The translations under genes were made by a program, and so were the position numbers. The notes beneath the pieces were generated by a model. It saw only the letters and a program-made list of their open reading frames with translations. It had not been told where the DNA came from and ran no database searches. Shown here in pieces: positions 1-12,000 of a stretch of 64,000 nt of DNA. The stretch covers positions 5,146,001-5,210,000 of the forward strand of contig NC_070566.1 of NCBI RefSeq assembly GCF_026914185.1, given 5' to 3'. The DNA comes from Puccinia triticina (Eukaryota > Basidiomycota > Pucciniomycetes > Pucciniales > Pucciniaceae). Numbering within the stretch: position 1 is the stretch's first letter; every line of letters starts with the position of its first letter.

Positions 1-37
1 TAATTAATTAGTTAGATATCTTCAAAACCAGATCAGC

Positions 38-548
38 ATGAAATCCGCCATTGCCATGCCTTTGAGCACCATCCTGTTGCTGTTCACCATCCCGGATCGG
101 AACGGCGCCAAAAGACCTGATCCCAAAATCGAAAAACCCTTCTTAAATTTTATGCCAGGTGATTACTACTGGGTTTGTCCATGGTATCTAAGCCAAATGC
201 TTTGCCTACACCCAATTACCAGCAGTAAGTTGGGTGTCATTTTAAGCGTTCTCTCTATGGACCACAGATACTGATCTTATCCGCATTTCCTTTCAGAACG
301 CTCAGTGCCCCATGATTTCAGGGAAAACCAGGGTCTAGAGCACAATCCACTTTTTTTCTGCCAAAGAGGGTACATGGGGCTTTGTTGTGGCATGCCGGTG
401 AGTAAAACTTCTTGTAGAATTTAAGCAACACCATTTGACTTTCCTTTTGACCATCCAGATTGAGAAGGAAAATCAACTTGGGTCGTGTATGCCTGCAAAC
501 TTAACTCAGCCCCTCCCATGGGAACACTTACCTAAAGGAGGGACTTAG
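38..548 (+). CDS. Small secreted six-cysteine protein, 3 exons, 125 aa
   Basis: Spliced model: exons 38-224, 297-397 and 459-548, with introns of 72 and 61 bp. The introns have GTAAGT and GTGAGT donors and TTTCAG and CATCCAG acceptors. Phases join without a stop and give 125 residues. The N-terminus (ATG at 38) has a short basic start and a hydrophobic stretch (about residues 5-17, PLSTILLLF), consistent with a signal peptide. The rest carries six cysteines, including an adjacent pair (LCCG) in exon 2. Rust fungi secrete many small cysteine-containing proteins of this layout, some acting as effectors; a role in infection is inference. It lies just outside the large DNA transposon. I do not recognise the family. 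The model is supported by three phase-compatible exons but not by homology. Confidence 0.6.
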
Positions 549-928
549 CCCTTACAGGTTATTTTGGACTGAGAGGCACATCAATTTTCCAGGCCGTTAG
601 ACAGTGCAATCTATGTGTTATCACCCTTTACATTCTGACTTTGACTCATCAGACGTTTGGCTATCTTTTACCTGATTCTTGTGTATTTTGCTCTTTCCCA
701 ATTTTATAAGGATGGGATGGATGCAGTATTAAAAAACCAGGATGGTAAAAAAAGCTGTTTTTTTGAAACCAATCCAGAAGTGAGCCTGTGAGGTAGATAA
801 ATTTATGATAAGGATAGTGCATCAAAAATAAATCAAGATATAGGGCTCTCTGATTGGTGGTTCCAGAGCTATTGTAAAATGTGAGTGTAAAAAAACCCAC
901 AGAACTGCCAAGCCGTAGGTGCAAGCGG
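549..928. other. Intergenic stretch, no feature recognised
   Basis: Probable 3' flank of the secreted-protein gene followed by AT-rich sequence. I see no coding exon with splice support here. Confidence 0.4.
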
Positions 929-1018
929 TGTAAGACTCAAAAGTGGTTGTGAAACCCTTTTGCTGAATGAAGAAGGGGATGAAGGAGGTGCAAGCTCTGC
1001 CCTTCTATACTACCAGCT

Positions 1019-1049
<31 letters not shown>

Positions 1050-1562
1050 TTAATAAGTGATAGGAGTGGTGAGCTCAAGATAAGTTTTTCTCATGACACA
1101 GTATAAAAAGGTTGTCATTCAGTATGTAAGGGTTGTTATATGTAAGTAAGAGGGTTGAGTGGGTATGTAAGTGTTTTGGGTGATGGGTGAGTATAAAACT
1201 TGATGAGTAATAAACTGAGGAACTACAAATGGGGGGAAGAGAGCTCCTGATATAGACAAATGTGAGAGATTTTGGCTCCAGGGCAGCCCCTGAGTGAGGT
1301 ATTTTAGATGGCCTGGGCTGTGCAACATGAGGGAGTTAAGAGGGAGTGGCTGTGTACAATTCATGCAAGGGGTGCACACATGAGGAGGGGCTGTGCCAGA
1401 TGATGTCATAGTTTATGCAAGGGGTGCATAACCTGTGCAGGGAATGATCAGGTGATGTAATAAGACAGTGCTGCATGATGTCGTATACATCACAAAAAAA
1501 TCCAAACCAATATACATAGTGGGGCAAGCATGTACAGCCTCTCCTTCAACTGCAAAAAGTGC
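929..1562 (-). repeat. Partial LTR, family B (copy 1)
   Basis: Begins TGTAAGACTCAAAAGTG and closely matches 62575 onward in the same orientation: the stretch through 'aaggggatgaNggaggtgc' and 'acccaccaaggtaagcttgg'. It also matches the reverse complement of the LTR ending at 29827. The other end (TGTGGTAGACGG in element orientation) is missing, so this is a truncated LTR. Confidence 0.6.
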
Positions 1563-2103
1563 GGTGTAAAGCTCAAAAGTGTTCCTAAGAACCTTTTGCT
1601 GAGTGCAGAAAGGGATGTATGAGGAATCCTCTGCCTTTCCTGGTTCACTAGACACTAAAACAAGCCCACCAATCTCAGATTGGCAGGTTTAATGTAGTGA
1701 TAGTGGGGTGTTATCAAAAGATAACTGTTGTTATAAAGTGGGTGCGATGAAGTTGCTAAAATGTGTTATGAGTGAGGAGTCTGGACTTCAACCAGTTGAT
1801 AGATGGTCAAAGAGGACCCCTCAGAGGTTTGCGTTATGTAATGTAAGTGTTGTGTAGTTTTTTTACTTTGTGTGTAAGTGTTTTGTAATGTGTGTAAAAC
1901 CAAAATATAGAGTGGCTGGTATATTGTGGAGTGAGCAGTTGTGTACTTTGTTATAGGGGAAACTGAGTGCAGGTAGTCTGCTGGGCAAAGGTTACACCAG
2001 GGGAGGAGAGCCTCCTTTTATAGACAACAGTGAGGGATGTTAGCTCCAGAGGAGCTCCACATGAGAGATTTTAGCTAGATACATGAGGTTTTTTGTCTAG
2101 TAC
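1563..2103 (-). repeat. Partial LTR, family B (diverged copy 2)
   Basis: Begins TGTAAAGCTCAAAAGTG, a diverged version of the family B LTR end, and runs up to the terminus of the large DNA transposon at 2107. The transposon may have inserted into this LTR; the LTR continuation was not recognised beyond 24139. Confidence 0.45.
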
Positions 2104-2106
2104 ATC

Positions 2107-2144
2107 CACCAGGGAGGAATGTGTTGCACTCTCTAGAGAGTGCC
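2107..2144 (+). repeat. Left terminal inverted repeat, 38 bp
   Basis: Exact inverted match to 24099-24136. It starts CACCAGGG and contains an 18-bp perfect palindrome, GCACTCTCTAGAGAGTGC (2126-2143). Flanked outside by ATC. Confidence 0.9.
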
Positions 2145-3250
2145 AGGCCGTAATTTTTTCAGTTGCCAGGTCTGATTGCAGTCCAATGTCAGCACTGAGC
2201 TCAGTTGCGACACATGTTCATCTCAGGTTGAATCCATTCCACATCAAAACAATCCAATTTTGAATTTATTTGCCACCCATCCTGAACTCATGACTGGGTC
2301 CTTCTGATCTGACGATGAACTGAATTACAACCTAATTGCATAGCTATTTTAACCGTCTGGTAAGGAAACACTGTGTGCCAATGTCGCGATATTTTCTGCC
2401 CAATATGAGTGCTATTTTATTCTTTGGTTTGAGTAAAGAAAATTGTCTTTAATGGTTCTGGTGCAGCATGGCATAATCCAGGGGGACTCCACAGCTTGGT
2501 CATCACCATTCAGCACAGCGATGTTGATGTTCCAGCCTTCATGGCAGCCAAGGTTCATTGCATGATGTATCATGACCATTTGAATGCGGAAGCAGATTGC
2601 AAAGATTCATTTGATTCATAGAAGTGAATCCTGGTGCAGAAAATGGGAGTGATTTTGTTGCTTCCCATCATAGTCCACCAAGCGGAAAGTCCGCATGCAT
2701 AAGTCAGGGTTGAATTGACTGCTTTGAACATTCAACAGCGTTACGGTTTCATGCCTCTGATCTGGGCAATTTATCAATATCTTCCTCCACCTCACAGGAT
2801 AAAGTGAGGGAAATCTGACATGTGTTATGGTTTGCAGGCCACATCCTAATGAATCCCCAGTGAGAGAAGTTTGGCTCACTCAGCCTCGACACACTAACCA
2901 GGACCCTGATTTGTAAAATGTGGCAGTTTTCCTATTGTGATGCAACTTTCAAATGATCCACAAGAAGGTGTGTGGAGAAAGTTGTGCCTTTCCTGTGTCA
3001 TTGCAGGTGGTATTGGGATAAGCTGCTCCACGTTAACCCCTTGACATGGTCTAGGAGATTACACAAAACCTGTGTGATGTTGCTACAACTAACCATAGGC
3101 AGATGAGGAGTGGAGTCTAGAGAAGCCTTGAGACTGAAATTCAACCCGCTCCTATATTCCTCTGCCGGCCCGGATCCCCGGATGTGGGAGCTATCCACTA
3201 GAAGCTTGCATTTCTAGCACTTGTGTGTACATATGTCTCTTAGTCCCAAA
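2145..3250. other. Left subterminal region of the transposon, no gene assigned
   Basis: About 1.1 kb between the TIR and the SNF2 gene. The first bases continue the imperfect TIR match (CCGTAATTT). Short minus-strand frames at 2616-2879 and 2998-3198 have no recognisable motif or splice support and are not called. Confidence 0.4.
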
Positions 3251-5684
3251 ATGTCAACTTCAAGGTATGTGCACACATATACATGGAAGGATGTTGATAG
3301 GCTGATAAACAAAATAACAGGGCCAAAGTCACGACAACATGCTCTGTATGTGGCCCGCTGCAGGTGTGGGGTACAGGTTTGCCGGGGATCCAACAAAGAA
3401 AGACCACCAATTTTGCAACTCCTTATCACCCATTCCGACCCGAACTAAGGCAAGCCGCCACCACAGTTGTCATGACGAGCACGTACTGTCTTGGACAATT
3501 CATTACTCCAATTTCATCATCGCCCCATCCAATAATTCATGATTTCCCACAGGTTGGCTTCCTGCAACGAGGTCGCCTGCGGGTCCACGTTTATCGCGCA
3601 CCCCGGGAGCGAATTGGAGATCTAAGCGAGACAGCAAGTCAGCATCTTGGCCCGTTGCTAGGGCCCATGTCAACCTGTTCGACTCCAGTTACCAGCCACA
3701 AGATTGAACCTACCGATCAGCAACTCATCAAGGTGCGCGCCTTTGTAGTAACCCAGCACGCAAGGCAGCCTGAGCTATGGGGTTGCGTGTTCAGCCGAGC
3801 CGACAATGTTGCCCTTGTCCAAGCATCTTTTGCAGCTGCAAGGGTGGAGCTGACACCCATCTGGAACTACAATTCGAGCCTTTTCTTTGAAATTCCTCAT
3901 GTTGATTTTCACCAGCCCGAAGCCGGTTCGACCGCCGAACAAAGTTGGCTCTTGGATGCTCTTCGACAAATGTGTACCGATCTGAAACCCCATCAGCTGA
4001 CTGCGCTCCAGTTTCTCCGCAAGAACGAGTCAGCCAGTGATGATCGAATGGCTCTGTGGCTCCATCCGACAAATGCTTGGATTCACAGCTATATGAGGGA
4101 GGCCGGGATCAACCCCATGGACCAATCAACGTCAACGCCATCCCGAGGATCTATTTTAGCGGATGACATGGGTCTGGGAAAGACTCTAACAACCCTGACC
4201 TACGTCCTGGCTACTCGCGATTTGGCGGTGGAACATCATTGGGCCGACTGGGTAAATCGATCCGCGGCAACGTTGGTTGTTTGCCCATTGTCAACCTTGT
4301 CTAATTGGGAGCACGAGATTAGCATCCACTTCAAAGATCAAGCAATCAGTTACTGTATTTTCCACGGACCTGATCGGAAAAATCTCACTCGTCAAGACCT
4401 CCAATCATCTCTGGTTGTTCTGACAACCTACGAGATGATTGGGGAGAGTGGGAATAGATTAGTTGGGAACCAGCTCACCGTTGAATCCCTGAATCTGTGC
4501 TGGTTCAGAATTGTCTTTGATGAAGCACAGTGAGTGGGACAGTCCGCCAAAACCTTTTTGCTCACAAGGAACTACCGGCTGATGCAGATTACAGCTTGAT
4601 GAGGAATCCTAGCTCGAACCGCACCCGGAACATACGGCAACTTCAGTCTCAATTTTTGCTTTGTTTGACGGGCACTCCGGTACAAAATCAACTAACAGAC
4701 CTTCAAAGTTTGATCACTACGTTGAGGATTGCGCCGTGGGATAATGAAATCATCTGGCAAAGGTGCCTGATTCCAAGGATGAAGGTTGGGGCACCAGAGG
4801 CCATCAAAAGTCTAACCCAATTGATGACCTCGATCTGCCTGAGGAGAACAAAGGATGTTCTTTTGAATCTCCCCGAGAAAGTTGAACACGCTGTAGTGGT
4901 CCGATCTAGCCCTTCGTGGGAGTCATCGTTACGGGAGTTGCATGCCAGATTCATCAGCACTTTTGGGAGACTGCGTGCGGCCGGAGAGCAGTGGGACCCT
5001 TCAGAGTTTTTCCGACAGTTAACGATGCTTCGCCAATTCTGCAACCACCCAATTTTTGCGCGCGCGGAGCTTCCAATCCAACCAACATGGCGATGGCAAG
5101 ATTCCGGCAAGGTTGTCCACTTGATTTCAAGTCTGCAAGACTTCTTGCAGGGGGTTCGAGGGATTGGACGGCCAAAGGCAGTGGTTTTCTCCAGCTTTGT
5201 TAGATTTTTGCAGATGTAAGCAGACAAAATATGACACATACACTCATGATGGCGTGTTCTAATTTTCTTACACCCAAGCATTGGGCGAGCTCTGGAGGAG
5301 AATCAGATCGGATTCACTTGGCTCACGGGCGATTTAAACGTGCGAAAGCGTGATGATAACCTCAACACCTTTCGAAGCCTCGACAGCTGCAATGTGCTTC
5401 TGGCGTCTATACAAGCAGCGGGAGTGGGAATCGACTTGCGCTGTGCTCAGAATGTATACATGATGGCAAGTCAGCCCCTTTCCTGCCAGAGGTCCCACTG
5501 GCTGAGAGCCCTGATGACATTATAGGAACCGGGTTGGAATCCCGCATGTGAATTGCAAGCCATCGATAGGTTGTACCGTTTGGGCCAGCAAAATACAATT
5601 TGTGTCTATAGATATTATACACATGGTAGCCTGGAGATGAATATTTATCAAGTACAGAGGCGAAAAGGAGAATTGGCCATGTGA
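3251..5684 (+). CDS. SNF2-family (Swi2/Snf2) helicase-like ATPase, 5 exons, 729 aa
   Basis: Model: exons 3251-3264, 3321-4529, 4595-5215, 5279-5465 and 5526-5684; phases are consistent throughout. Motif I DMGLGKT is near residue 285 and motif Ia VVCPLSTLSNWEHEI follows. Motif II DEAH is completed across the 4530-4594 intron, and LTGTPVQN (motif III) is near residue 432. The second RecA lobe has KAVVFSSF, AAGVGIDL and motif VI AIDRLYRLGQ near residue 687. All key motifs are intact. No RING finger lies between the lobes, unlike RAD5/RAD16-type proteins. SNF2 ATPases move or remodel DNA-bound complexes such as nucleosomes. Intron 4 (5466-5525) has a GC donor (GCAAGT). The gene lies inside the Plavaka transposon, convergent with the minus-strand gene ending at 5846. 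The first, 14-nt exon is the weakest part of the model. Confidence 0.85.
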
Positions 5685-5845
5685 GCGTCGTATCTTCACC
5701 ATGCAGCATTGTGGTCATTACTGATGAGGAGTATAACTAAAGGCTCAGTGTGCCGAGAGGAGGAAACGAGGAATACGAATGTGCTCAGCTACTGATGACA
5801 AACCTTATTGTATGAAAATGGAATACTCACCCCAAGTTGCCGCTA

Positions 5846-6967
5846 TCAGCATAGAGTGGCCAGGTTTGGCCAAGTGACATCATCCTGCGTGTTTAGTAGT
5901 ACTCTTTGAGAGTGTGATAGACCGGAGAGGTATTGCAGCGAGTAGCAGTTGGCTGGTAGGTTTCGTGGGACATTTTTGAAGTTGTCTGATGGAGCTGGAG
6001 CCGAATTGGAGGGTTTTCTCCGCGACTCAAGGATGTAGTTATGTACATAGATGCGGCCGTTGGTGGTGATCTTCTTTTGTGAATAGATTGCGTCCAACCG
6101 CGCTGCGAGCTCACTGAATTCGGCAGATCTCCACGACAAGGGCACCTTGACAAGGGTTCGTGGGGCCGAGGTTTCGGTCTCAGATGTAGCTTTGATGTTT
6201 TCAAATATTGATCGGACGGCAGAAGGAACGGGGAGGGTAGAGAGAGTCTCCTGTCGATGTTGCTGAAGCTGGGTTTTGGAATCGATAGGTACAGAGGGAT
6301 CAGTATGCAGAGTAAAATGAGCCGAAGATAAAATGCCAACCTGCATCCGAATTTTAGCTTTGGATTCAGATTGTTTCTTCTTCAATTTCCGCTCAGGTGA
6401 AAATTGCCCAAGCCTGAGACCGTCCTGCCGCCCGATGAACCAACGATGGAGAAGTCCATGTTGAATAGATCTGCTGCGAGCTTCGACCGGATCCATGAAG
6501 AAAACTTTGAATGCACCTGCATTGTACGCATTCCACCAATGCTTCAAGATAAACTTCGCAAATAGCTGGTTCCAGTGTGAGTCCCAGGGATGATCCCATG
6601 AGAATGTGGATCCCGGGAAGTGAGAGATTGACAAGTCGTGAAGAAAAATACTTCGGAATATAGAATCAACAGTCTGAGATTTGCTGAGGAGTGCTTCCGA
6701 AGGAATGGGGTCGATGGGGTGGATCAGGATTGAATCAGGCAGGTGGGAACCAACATGAAAGTCGTGGGGCGATGGGCGCAGCTGCCAATCGTTTGAGATT
6801 GGTTTCTTGGGAGAGGTGGTCAAGTTGAGGAGAGTTCGCGTGAAGGCCGCCATGCTCCGAGCTGTAGGTGACTTGGAGTTGGGGAGAATTGAGGAGTATA
6901 TCTGATTTATTTTGCTCACACCGGTTGGTGGTTTACCATCGAAGAAATTGGGCTTCGACGATGACAT
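5846..6967 (-). CDS. Unrecognised 373-aa cargo protein (paralogue of 12829-14534)
   Basis: A single open frame starts at ATG 6967 and stops at TGA 5846. I recognise no named domain. It shares two blocks with the protein encoded at 12829-14534. One is FSWD..WDSHWN, corresponding to FEWD....SAWN. The other is a C-terminal block with WRSAEF...LDAI, then VPRNLP..CY..QYLS.L...R..L, corresponding to WRSAEL...LDKM, then VPRNLP..SY..AYLS.L...R..L. The two genes are therefore diverged members of one family inside one transposon. A basic segment (SPERKLKKKQSESKAK) lies mid-protein. An in-frame 72-nt stretch just after the residues KIRMQ could be an intron, with a weak donor. The gene ends 161 bp from the SNF2 stop codon, tail to tail. 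Confidence 0.7.
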   Translation of the reverse strand: MSSSKPNFFDGKPPTGVSKINQIYSSILPNSKSPTARSMAAFTRTLLNLTTSPKKPISNDWQLRPSPHDFHVGSHLPDSILIHPIDPIPSEALLSKSQTVDSIFRSIFLHDLSISHFPGSTFSWDHPWDSHWNQLFAKFILKHWWNAYNAGAFKVFFMDPVEARSRSIQHGLLHRWFIGRQDGLRLGQFSPERKLKKKQSESKAKIRMQVGILSSAHFTLHTDPSVPIDSKTQLQQHRQETLSTLPVPSAVRSIFENIKATSETETSAPRTLVKVPLSWRSAEFSELAARLDAIYSQKKITTNGRIYVHNYILESRRKPSNSAPAPSDNFKNVPRNLPANCYSLQYLSGLSHSQRVLLNTQDDVTWPNLATLC

Positions 6968-7200
6968 TGCGACAGGTGATTCAAACCCGGGGGCGGATTG
7001 AGGTGGTCAAGAGCCACAGAAGTTGTCTTTAAGTATTGTAGGTTGTGGGATCCCCAGTCAAGCCGACAAAGGTGGTTCAAGCTGAAAGGGGGAAGTTGGA
7101 ACCAAAGTTTGGATGAGTCAACAATAGTGGTGTCACCTTGCTTGTTTGGATCGCGCTAGACTGCATGGGGTGGGGATTTAACGCAGCTGCGGGCCTCAAG

Positions 7201-7242
7201 GATGTCCACCCTCATGTTCGGCCGAACATGAGGGTGGACATC
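7201..7242. repeat. 38-bp palindrome family, copy 1 (42 bp perfect)
   Basis: Perfect palindrome: TGTCCACC, arm CTCAT, core GTTCGGCCGAAC, mirrored to GGTGGACA, and extended by GA/TC on the outside. It is about 235 bp upstream of the minus-strand gene start at 6967. Related copies are at 7347, 14854, 14911, 15151 and 21382, all inside the transposon. Confidence 0.9.
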
Positions 7243-7346
7243 GAGGTTTAGCGTGCACCTCACCAATTTTGGCCGTTTAATGAGGGTCCCAGGGCTCCAC
7301 GGCTGTCTTTAGTGGAAGAGCCTGTGGACACTAATCTTCTGCAGGC

Positions 7347-7386
7347 ATGTCCACCCTGATGTTCGGCCGAACATCAGGGTGGACAT
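7347..7386. repeat. 38-bp palindrome family, copy 2 (40 bp perfect)
   Basis: Same outer arms and core as copy 1, but the inner arm is CTGAT with its mirror ATCAG. The base change relative to copy 1 is matched in both arms, so symmetry is kept. Confidence 0.9.
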
Positions 7387-8048
7387 CTGCCCGAGGCAAG
7401 GCGGGCCTAGATACAACACCAATGGTTATCCCTCAATGAAGACCGGTGTGGCCTCCTCAGCTGAGCACAAACATTCGGCGTGAGTAACCCCATACACCAC
7501 TCATCACAATCCACACACATTCTCTGTGATGGATCATATTTGCTTCCGACCATCTCCTTGTTTCTGGAGGTCCCAAGCCAAATCATTATACTTGAAAGCA
7601 CAGAGAGCTCCGGTGGGTGGTGATGCCTGCTAACCACTGTGGAGGCAACAGTTTACTAACCAATCACTATTCTGATGTCAGGACCGTTTGTAAGATTGCA
7701 TGTGTGTGCACTCAATGTCCCAAGCTCCACCAAATCAGGCCAGTCGCACTGGATCAACCGGGGTCATGCAGGATCCGTAACAAGGGTCACAAGTGAGTCA
7801 GTAGAAGTTAGTGATTTTCCTGAGAGTGCTGAGAAATGTAGGCTAGGATAACATAGTGTGATGTGCGAGATGAGTGGTTGCATGTTTCAGCATCACATTT
7901 GATGAGGGGCATCAGAATGGTGAAAGATGCACGGCTATATCGACGATGAACCAAGTCCTCTGTGGTGTCGCTCCTATGAATATTTCCATGGACTCAGTGA
8001 CCAATTTCCTCCCCATAGCACGAAGTAAGCCACACTGACCCTAGCCAT
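7387..8048. other. Intergenic, no feature recognised
   Basis: Stretch between the left palindrome pair and the small minus-strand gene. No supported exon or repeat is seen. Confidence 0.35.
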
Positions 8049-8448
8049 TCATTTTTGCAAAGTTGCACCAAGGATGCCTTTTCCAGTGGTAGACCCTTGT
8101 GCGGATGCCGGAGACATCAGGTTGAGTGGCCCTGGAAGCACGGCGAGATGGAGGAGAATGAGCATTTCTTTAAGGATCCTTGCGCAAGAGACACTCACCC
8201 TTTCCCTCGCGGTTTCTTATAGCGTTCCATGCAGCATTCACATCTGGAACTGCCCATTTGGGGATCTTCAGGTCATGAGCGTCGGCCTCCAACTTGGCCT
8301 GAAATCTGTAGGCCAATTGCCGTTGGACATCCAGGTTGGAATTTTCATCTGGCTGCTTCACGACGTGTGACATCTTGGTTTCCACAAGGTTTTGTTTTTC
8401 CTTTATCCACTGCAGTTGTAATTTGGTGAATGAAGCATGGTTCTGCAT
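8049..8448 (-). CDS. Small unrecognised minus-strand gene, 2 exons, about 110 aa
   Basis: Exon 1 is 8448-8199 (ATG at 8448). A 67-bp intron (8198-8132) has a GTGAGT donor and TTCCAG acceptor, and exon 2 is 8131-8049, ending in TGA. Phases join to give 110 residues rich in charged and amide side chains (for example KLQLQWIKEKQNLVETK), suggesting a helical protein. No family is recognised. An upstream exon is possible because the start ATGCAG could also be read as an acceptor. It lies between the left palindromes and the transposase, transcribed away from the transposase. Confidence 0.45.
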
Positions 8449-9054
8449 GATTTCGAGGTGGATAGCCGAATTAACAAGGATGAATTGACAAAATAAACAG
8501 TGTGAGTGCGTGGGGGAAACCTATGACCAAGAGCAACTGAGTAATCTAGCATTGTGACTGGGGTCAAGGAATGGAGAACTGATATGTGTTAGTCTTGAAA
8601 AGCGGTGTGTCATGGGCTCCGCAGGGCTTGATTGTTGCAGGGAGTGCGTGCAGTGGGAGTTAAGATGGGTGTGTATGGGAATTGACCACAGAGGCGGAGT
8701 AACCGCGCAAGCAGCAGGTGACACAAGTGCATCAACTCTTCTTAGAGGTCGCGTGAGTTTTGGCCGATCGGGTACTTGGTCAATCACCTGTGTGCCAAAA
8801 AATGGCGTGTACGGGGCCAGTGAAAAAATTCAACAGTTGCGTGACACTTCTGCCACAGTGCACATCGGGATGTAGTGTCCAAAACATGTTACTGCCAATT
8901 ATTGGAGCTAGAGCGGGCGCCAAGAATTCTGAGGACTCCTCCAGCTTCAGACGTAGGACAGAATATCACCAATCCAGCTGATCACACACATATCACCTTC
9001 TGATTCTCCGGGACGCTTGACAATCATTACTGTATCAAGATAATTGAGCTTCCG
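8449..9054. other. Divergent intergenic region before the transposase
   Basis: About 600 bp between the divergent small minus-strand gene and the transposase. It presumably holds promoters for both; no specific motif is identifiable by eye. Confidence 0.35.
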
Positions 9055-12000
9055 ATGGCCAACCGGAAGGCATATGTTTGTCTCTGTGAACATCATGGCT
9101 GCAACAAAGCCCAACATGAAGAGGGAAGTCAAGGAATCGTTCCGGGAAGGGTTTTATCAAAGCGCGCATTCCAGAATCATCAGATGAAACTCAACGTTAG
9201 TCAGTCAAACCACAGCGTGGCTAATCAAAAATCTTCTGACGAATCAGGAAATCAGAGCACTGTGAGTAAAGACATTTGTCCACATGATGCGCAGCCTGCT
9301 CTGTATAGACTGATGGACAATTAGCAGACTGTTCCAATAGCCTCCGGATCCGAAGCTGTTGAACTAATTCGTGCCGAACCGAAAAAACTTGTGCTGGAAG
9401 AAGCTTTTTCCAAGCAGGTGATGATTCAAGCGGCATCTGCCGTCTTCTCCAACCGGCTGAGTAGAGATGGTGCTGTCAAATTCTTGAAGGCCGCAAGGGA
9501 AAATGTCGTTCTTCTGGCGCAAATTTGGAGCTTAAAGTATTCGACGACAATTGATCCAACCACCATCCTTGCGCAGATCCCAAAGACTCAAGAAGCTGTA
9601 TTCCACCGCCTTGGCCTCAATCCGCAACTGACAACACGTGTATGCTGCAAGAAGTGCTTTGCGCTGTACCCAACCCGATCCGAGCCTGGTAACCATCCAC
9701 AACAATGCACAGAGCCTTTTCTGTCGCCTAGGCAAGGCTATTGCAAGTGGGCTAAGTCCGAGAAGCTGAATCCGAAATGCGACAAAGCTCTCTACAAGGT
9801 GAATAAGAGTCAACAAGAGGTCCCAGCTCGCACATTCACGTATGTCTCGCTCAAATCATGGTTGAAGAGCCGGCTCGCCCAACCTCCATTTGAAGTCTTG
9901 CTAGATTCAAGTCTTGCTGCAGTCAACTGGTCCGCTGAAGAACCGATGGGAGACGTATGGCACGGGCGGGTTTGGCAAGAATTCGGCAATTCAGATGACG
10001 GGACAGGAAGATACACAGAACACTCTGGGAACCTGGTCTTCAGCCTGTATCTTGACTGGTTTATCCCAGGAGGAAGTTCGAATCTCGGCAAGCACACAAC
10101 TGTTGGGGCCATAATTTTGGTTTGCCTAAATCTCCCTGCAACCCTAAGATACAAGGTGGAGAACATATTTCTTTTCGGCATAATTCCTGGACCCCAGGAA
10201 CCAAAGCTCGAACAGATCAACCACCTATTACGCCCTTTGGTTGAGGAGCTGCAAGAGTTTTGGAAAGGTGTTTACTTTGAATCCACAAGCCTTCATCCCA
10301 CCGGTAGAACAGTCCGCGCAGCTGTATTCCCACTTATTGCAGATCTCCCGGCCCTGCGCAAGACCAACGGATTTGGAAGTCACGCCGCACTGCTATTTTG
10401 TTCCTTTTGTCTGCTCAGCAAGCACAACCTGCACGAAATGGATACAGCAAAATTTCCCCCAAGAACAGACGAGGAGCACCTGAAGCAAGCGACTGCGTGG
10501 CGTAAAATTCAAAACTGGACCGAGCGGAAGAAATTTGCGAAGAAGCATGGCGCAAGGTGGAGTGTCCTGAACGAGCTACCGTATTGGAAACCTGTTCGAT
10601 ACTCTTCGATTGAGGTGATGCACGCGTTGGCCCTGGGTGACCTGAAAGATCACAGCATGCGGTTCTTGAACTTGCCGGCAGCAGGGGCCCAACTCAAGTC
10701 AATTCAAGAGCTAGACGAAGCGTGGCAGAACGACAAGTCTCATGAAGAGCATCCTTTCTCTGGCAAGCCCAAAGGGTCTAGTGGGGCTAAGGGAAAACGA
10801 AAGCGGGAGGATTCTATCACAGAGGCTACTTCTGCCGAAAAGCCTGTCAAACGAACCCGTCAAACTAATACATCCGGCGGTGGGGGGAGCTCCGCAGGCA
10901 GGGGGACAAAAGCGCCGCGATCGGGTTCCTCAACAGAGGCGGAATCACAAGCGGTGCCTCTATCTGGCTCGGGATCTTCATCCACTCATTCCTATGCGCT
11001 GCGAGTGCGGAAGAAATCACTGTACCATGCATCTGAGGAGGAGGAGACGACTGAATCGGATGAGGATGCTGGGAGTGGTGATACTGTCATCGCGCGACGG
11101 ATCCAGGCGATTTTGCCAGTTGATGCACCCGATTGCCCCCGACTGTCGCCAGAGGAATTGGATGTTGTCCGTCGCACGATTCTACACACCATCTTGCCGT
11201 CTTGGATAGATAGGGTGCCCCGAAATTTGGGTGCAGCAATCCACGGTTCACTGAAGGCCGCCGAATGGCTAATCTTGTACAAGGTGTACTACACGATTGC
11301 CCTTATTCCGCTCTGGGTCCAATCTCACAAAGTGGCCGCCTCCACAACGACCAGAAGAAGAATTTCTTTTCTGTTAGAATCTACTACCACACTATCTCAA
11401 GTGGCACACTTCCTAACTCTGCCGGAAATCAGTGTGCAACACCTCGGAGAACTGGACGGTTTGATATTGAAGTACCGAAGGTGTCTGCAGGATGGATGGC
11501 CCTCAAAATCAAGCAAGCCTAACTTGCATCTGACGCAGCACTTCTCAGAAGTGATCAGGAGGTTTGGCCCTCCTCGCTCGACTGCAGCGTGGGCCCAAGA
11601 GAGAGTTAACGGGATGTTACAGAGGCTCCCCACAAACCACCACATCGGTGGGTGTTCTCTGTTGCTACCGGGTGTGGGGTCTGAACAAATTTGCTGACAA
11701 TTTGTCACTTTGGATGTGCAGACGAACTACCAAAGACATTGATAAACAAGTGGCATATCAATTCTACCCTACGCTCGATGCAGAATGACACAACATATCA
11801 AACTGGGGCAGCGGAGGAGTTGGAGTTAAGGGGGAGTCCTTCAACATTCGTGCTGGAGCCGCCTTTATTTCAGAAGTGGAAACGCGCTGTGGCACGGAGG
11901 GATGGGACAAGACCCACGGCGACGACGGGTCATGCTGACCGCATTTTGGACTCCACAGTAGAAATAGTCCCAAGCTTTCAAGCCGACCGGAAGACATTCA

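Noticed and set aside
7201..7386. Palindromes as transcription terminators
   Set aside because: They lie upstream of a gene start, lack a T-run, and this is a eukaryote; symmetry of both arms across copies is better explained otherwise.
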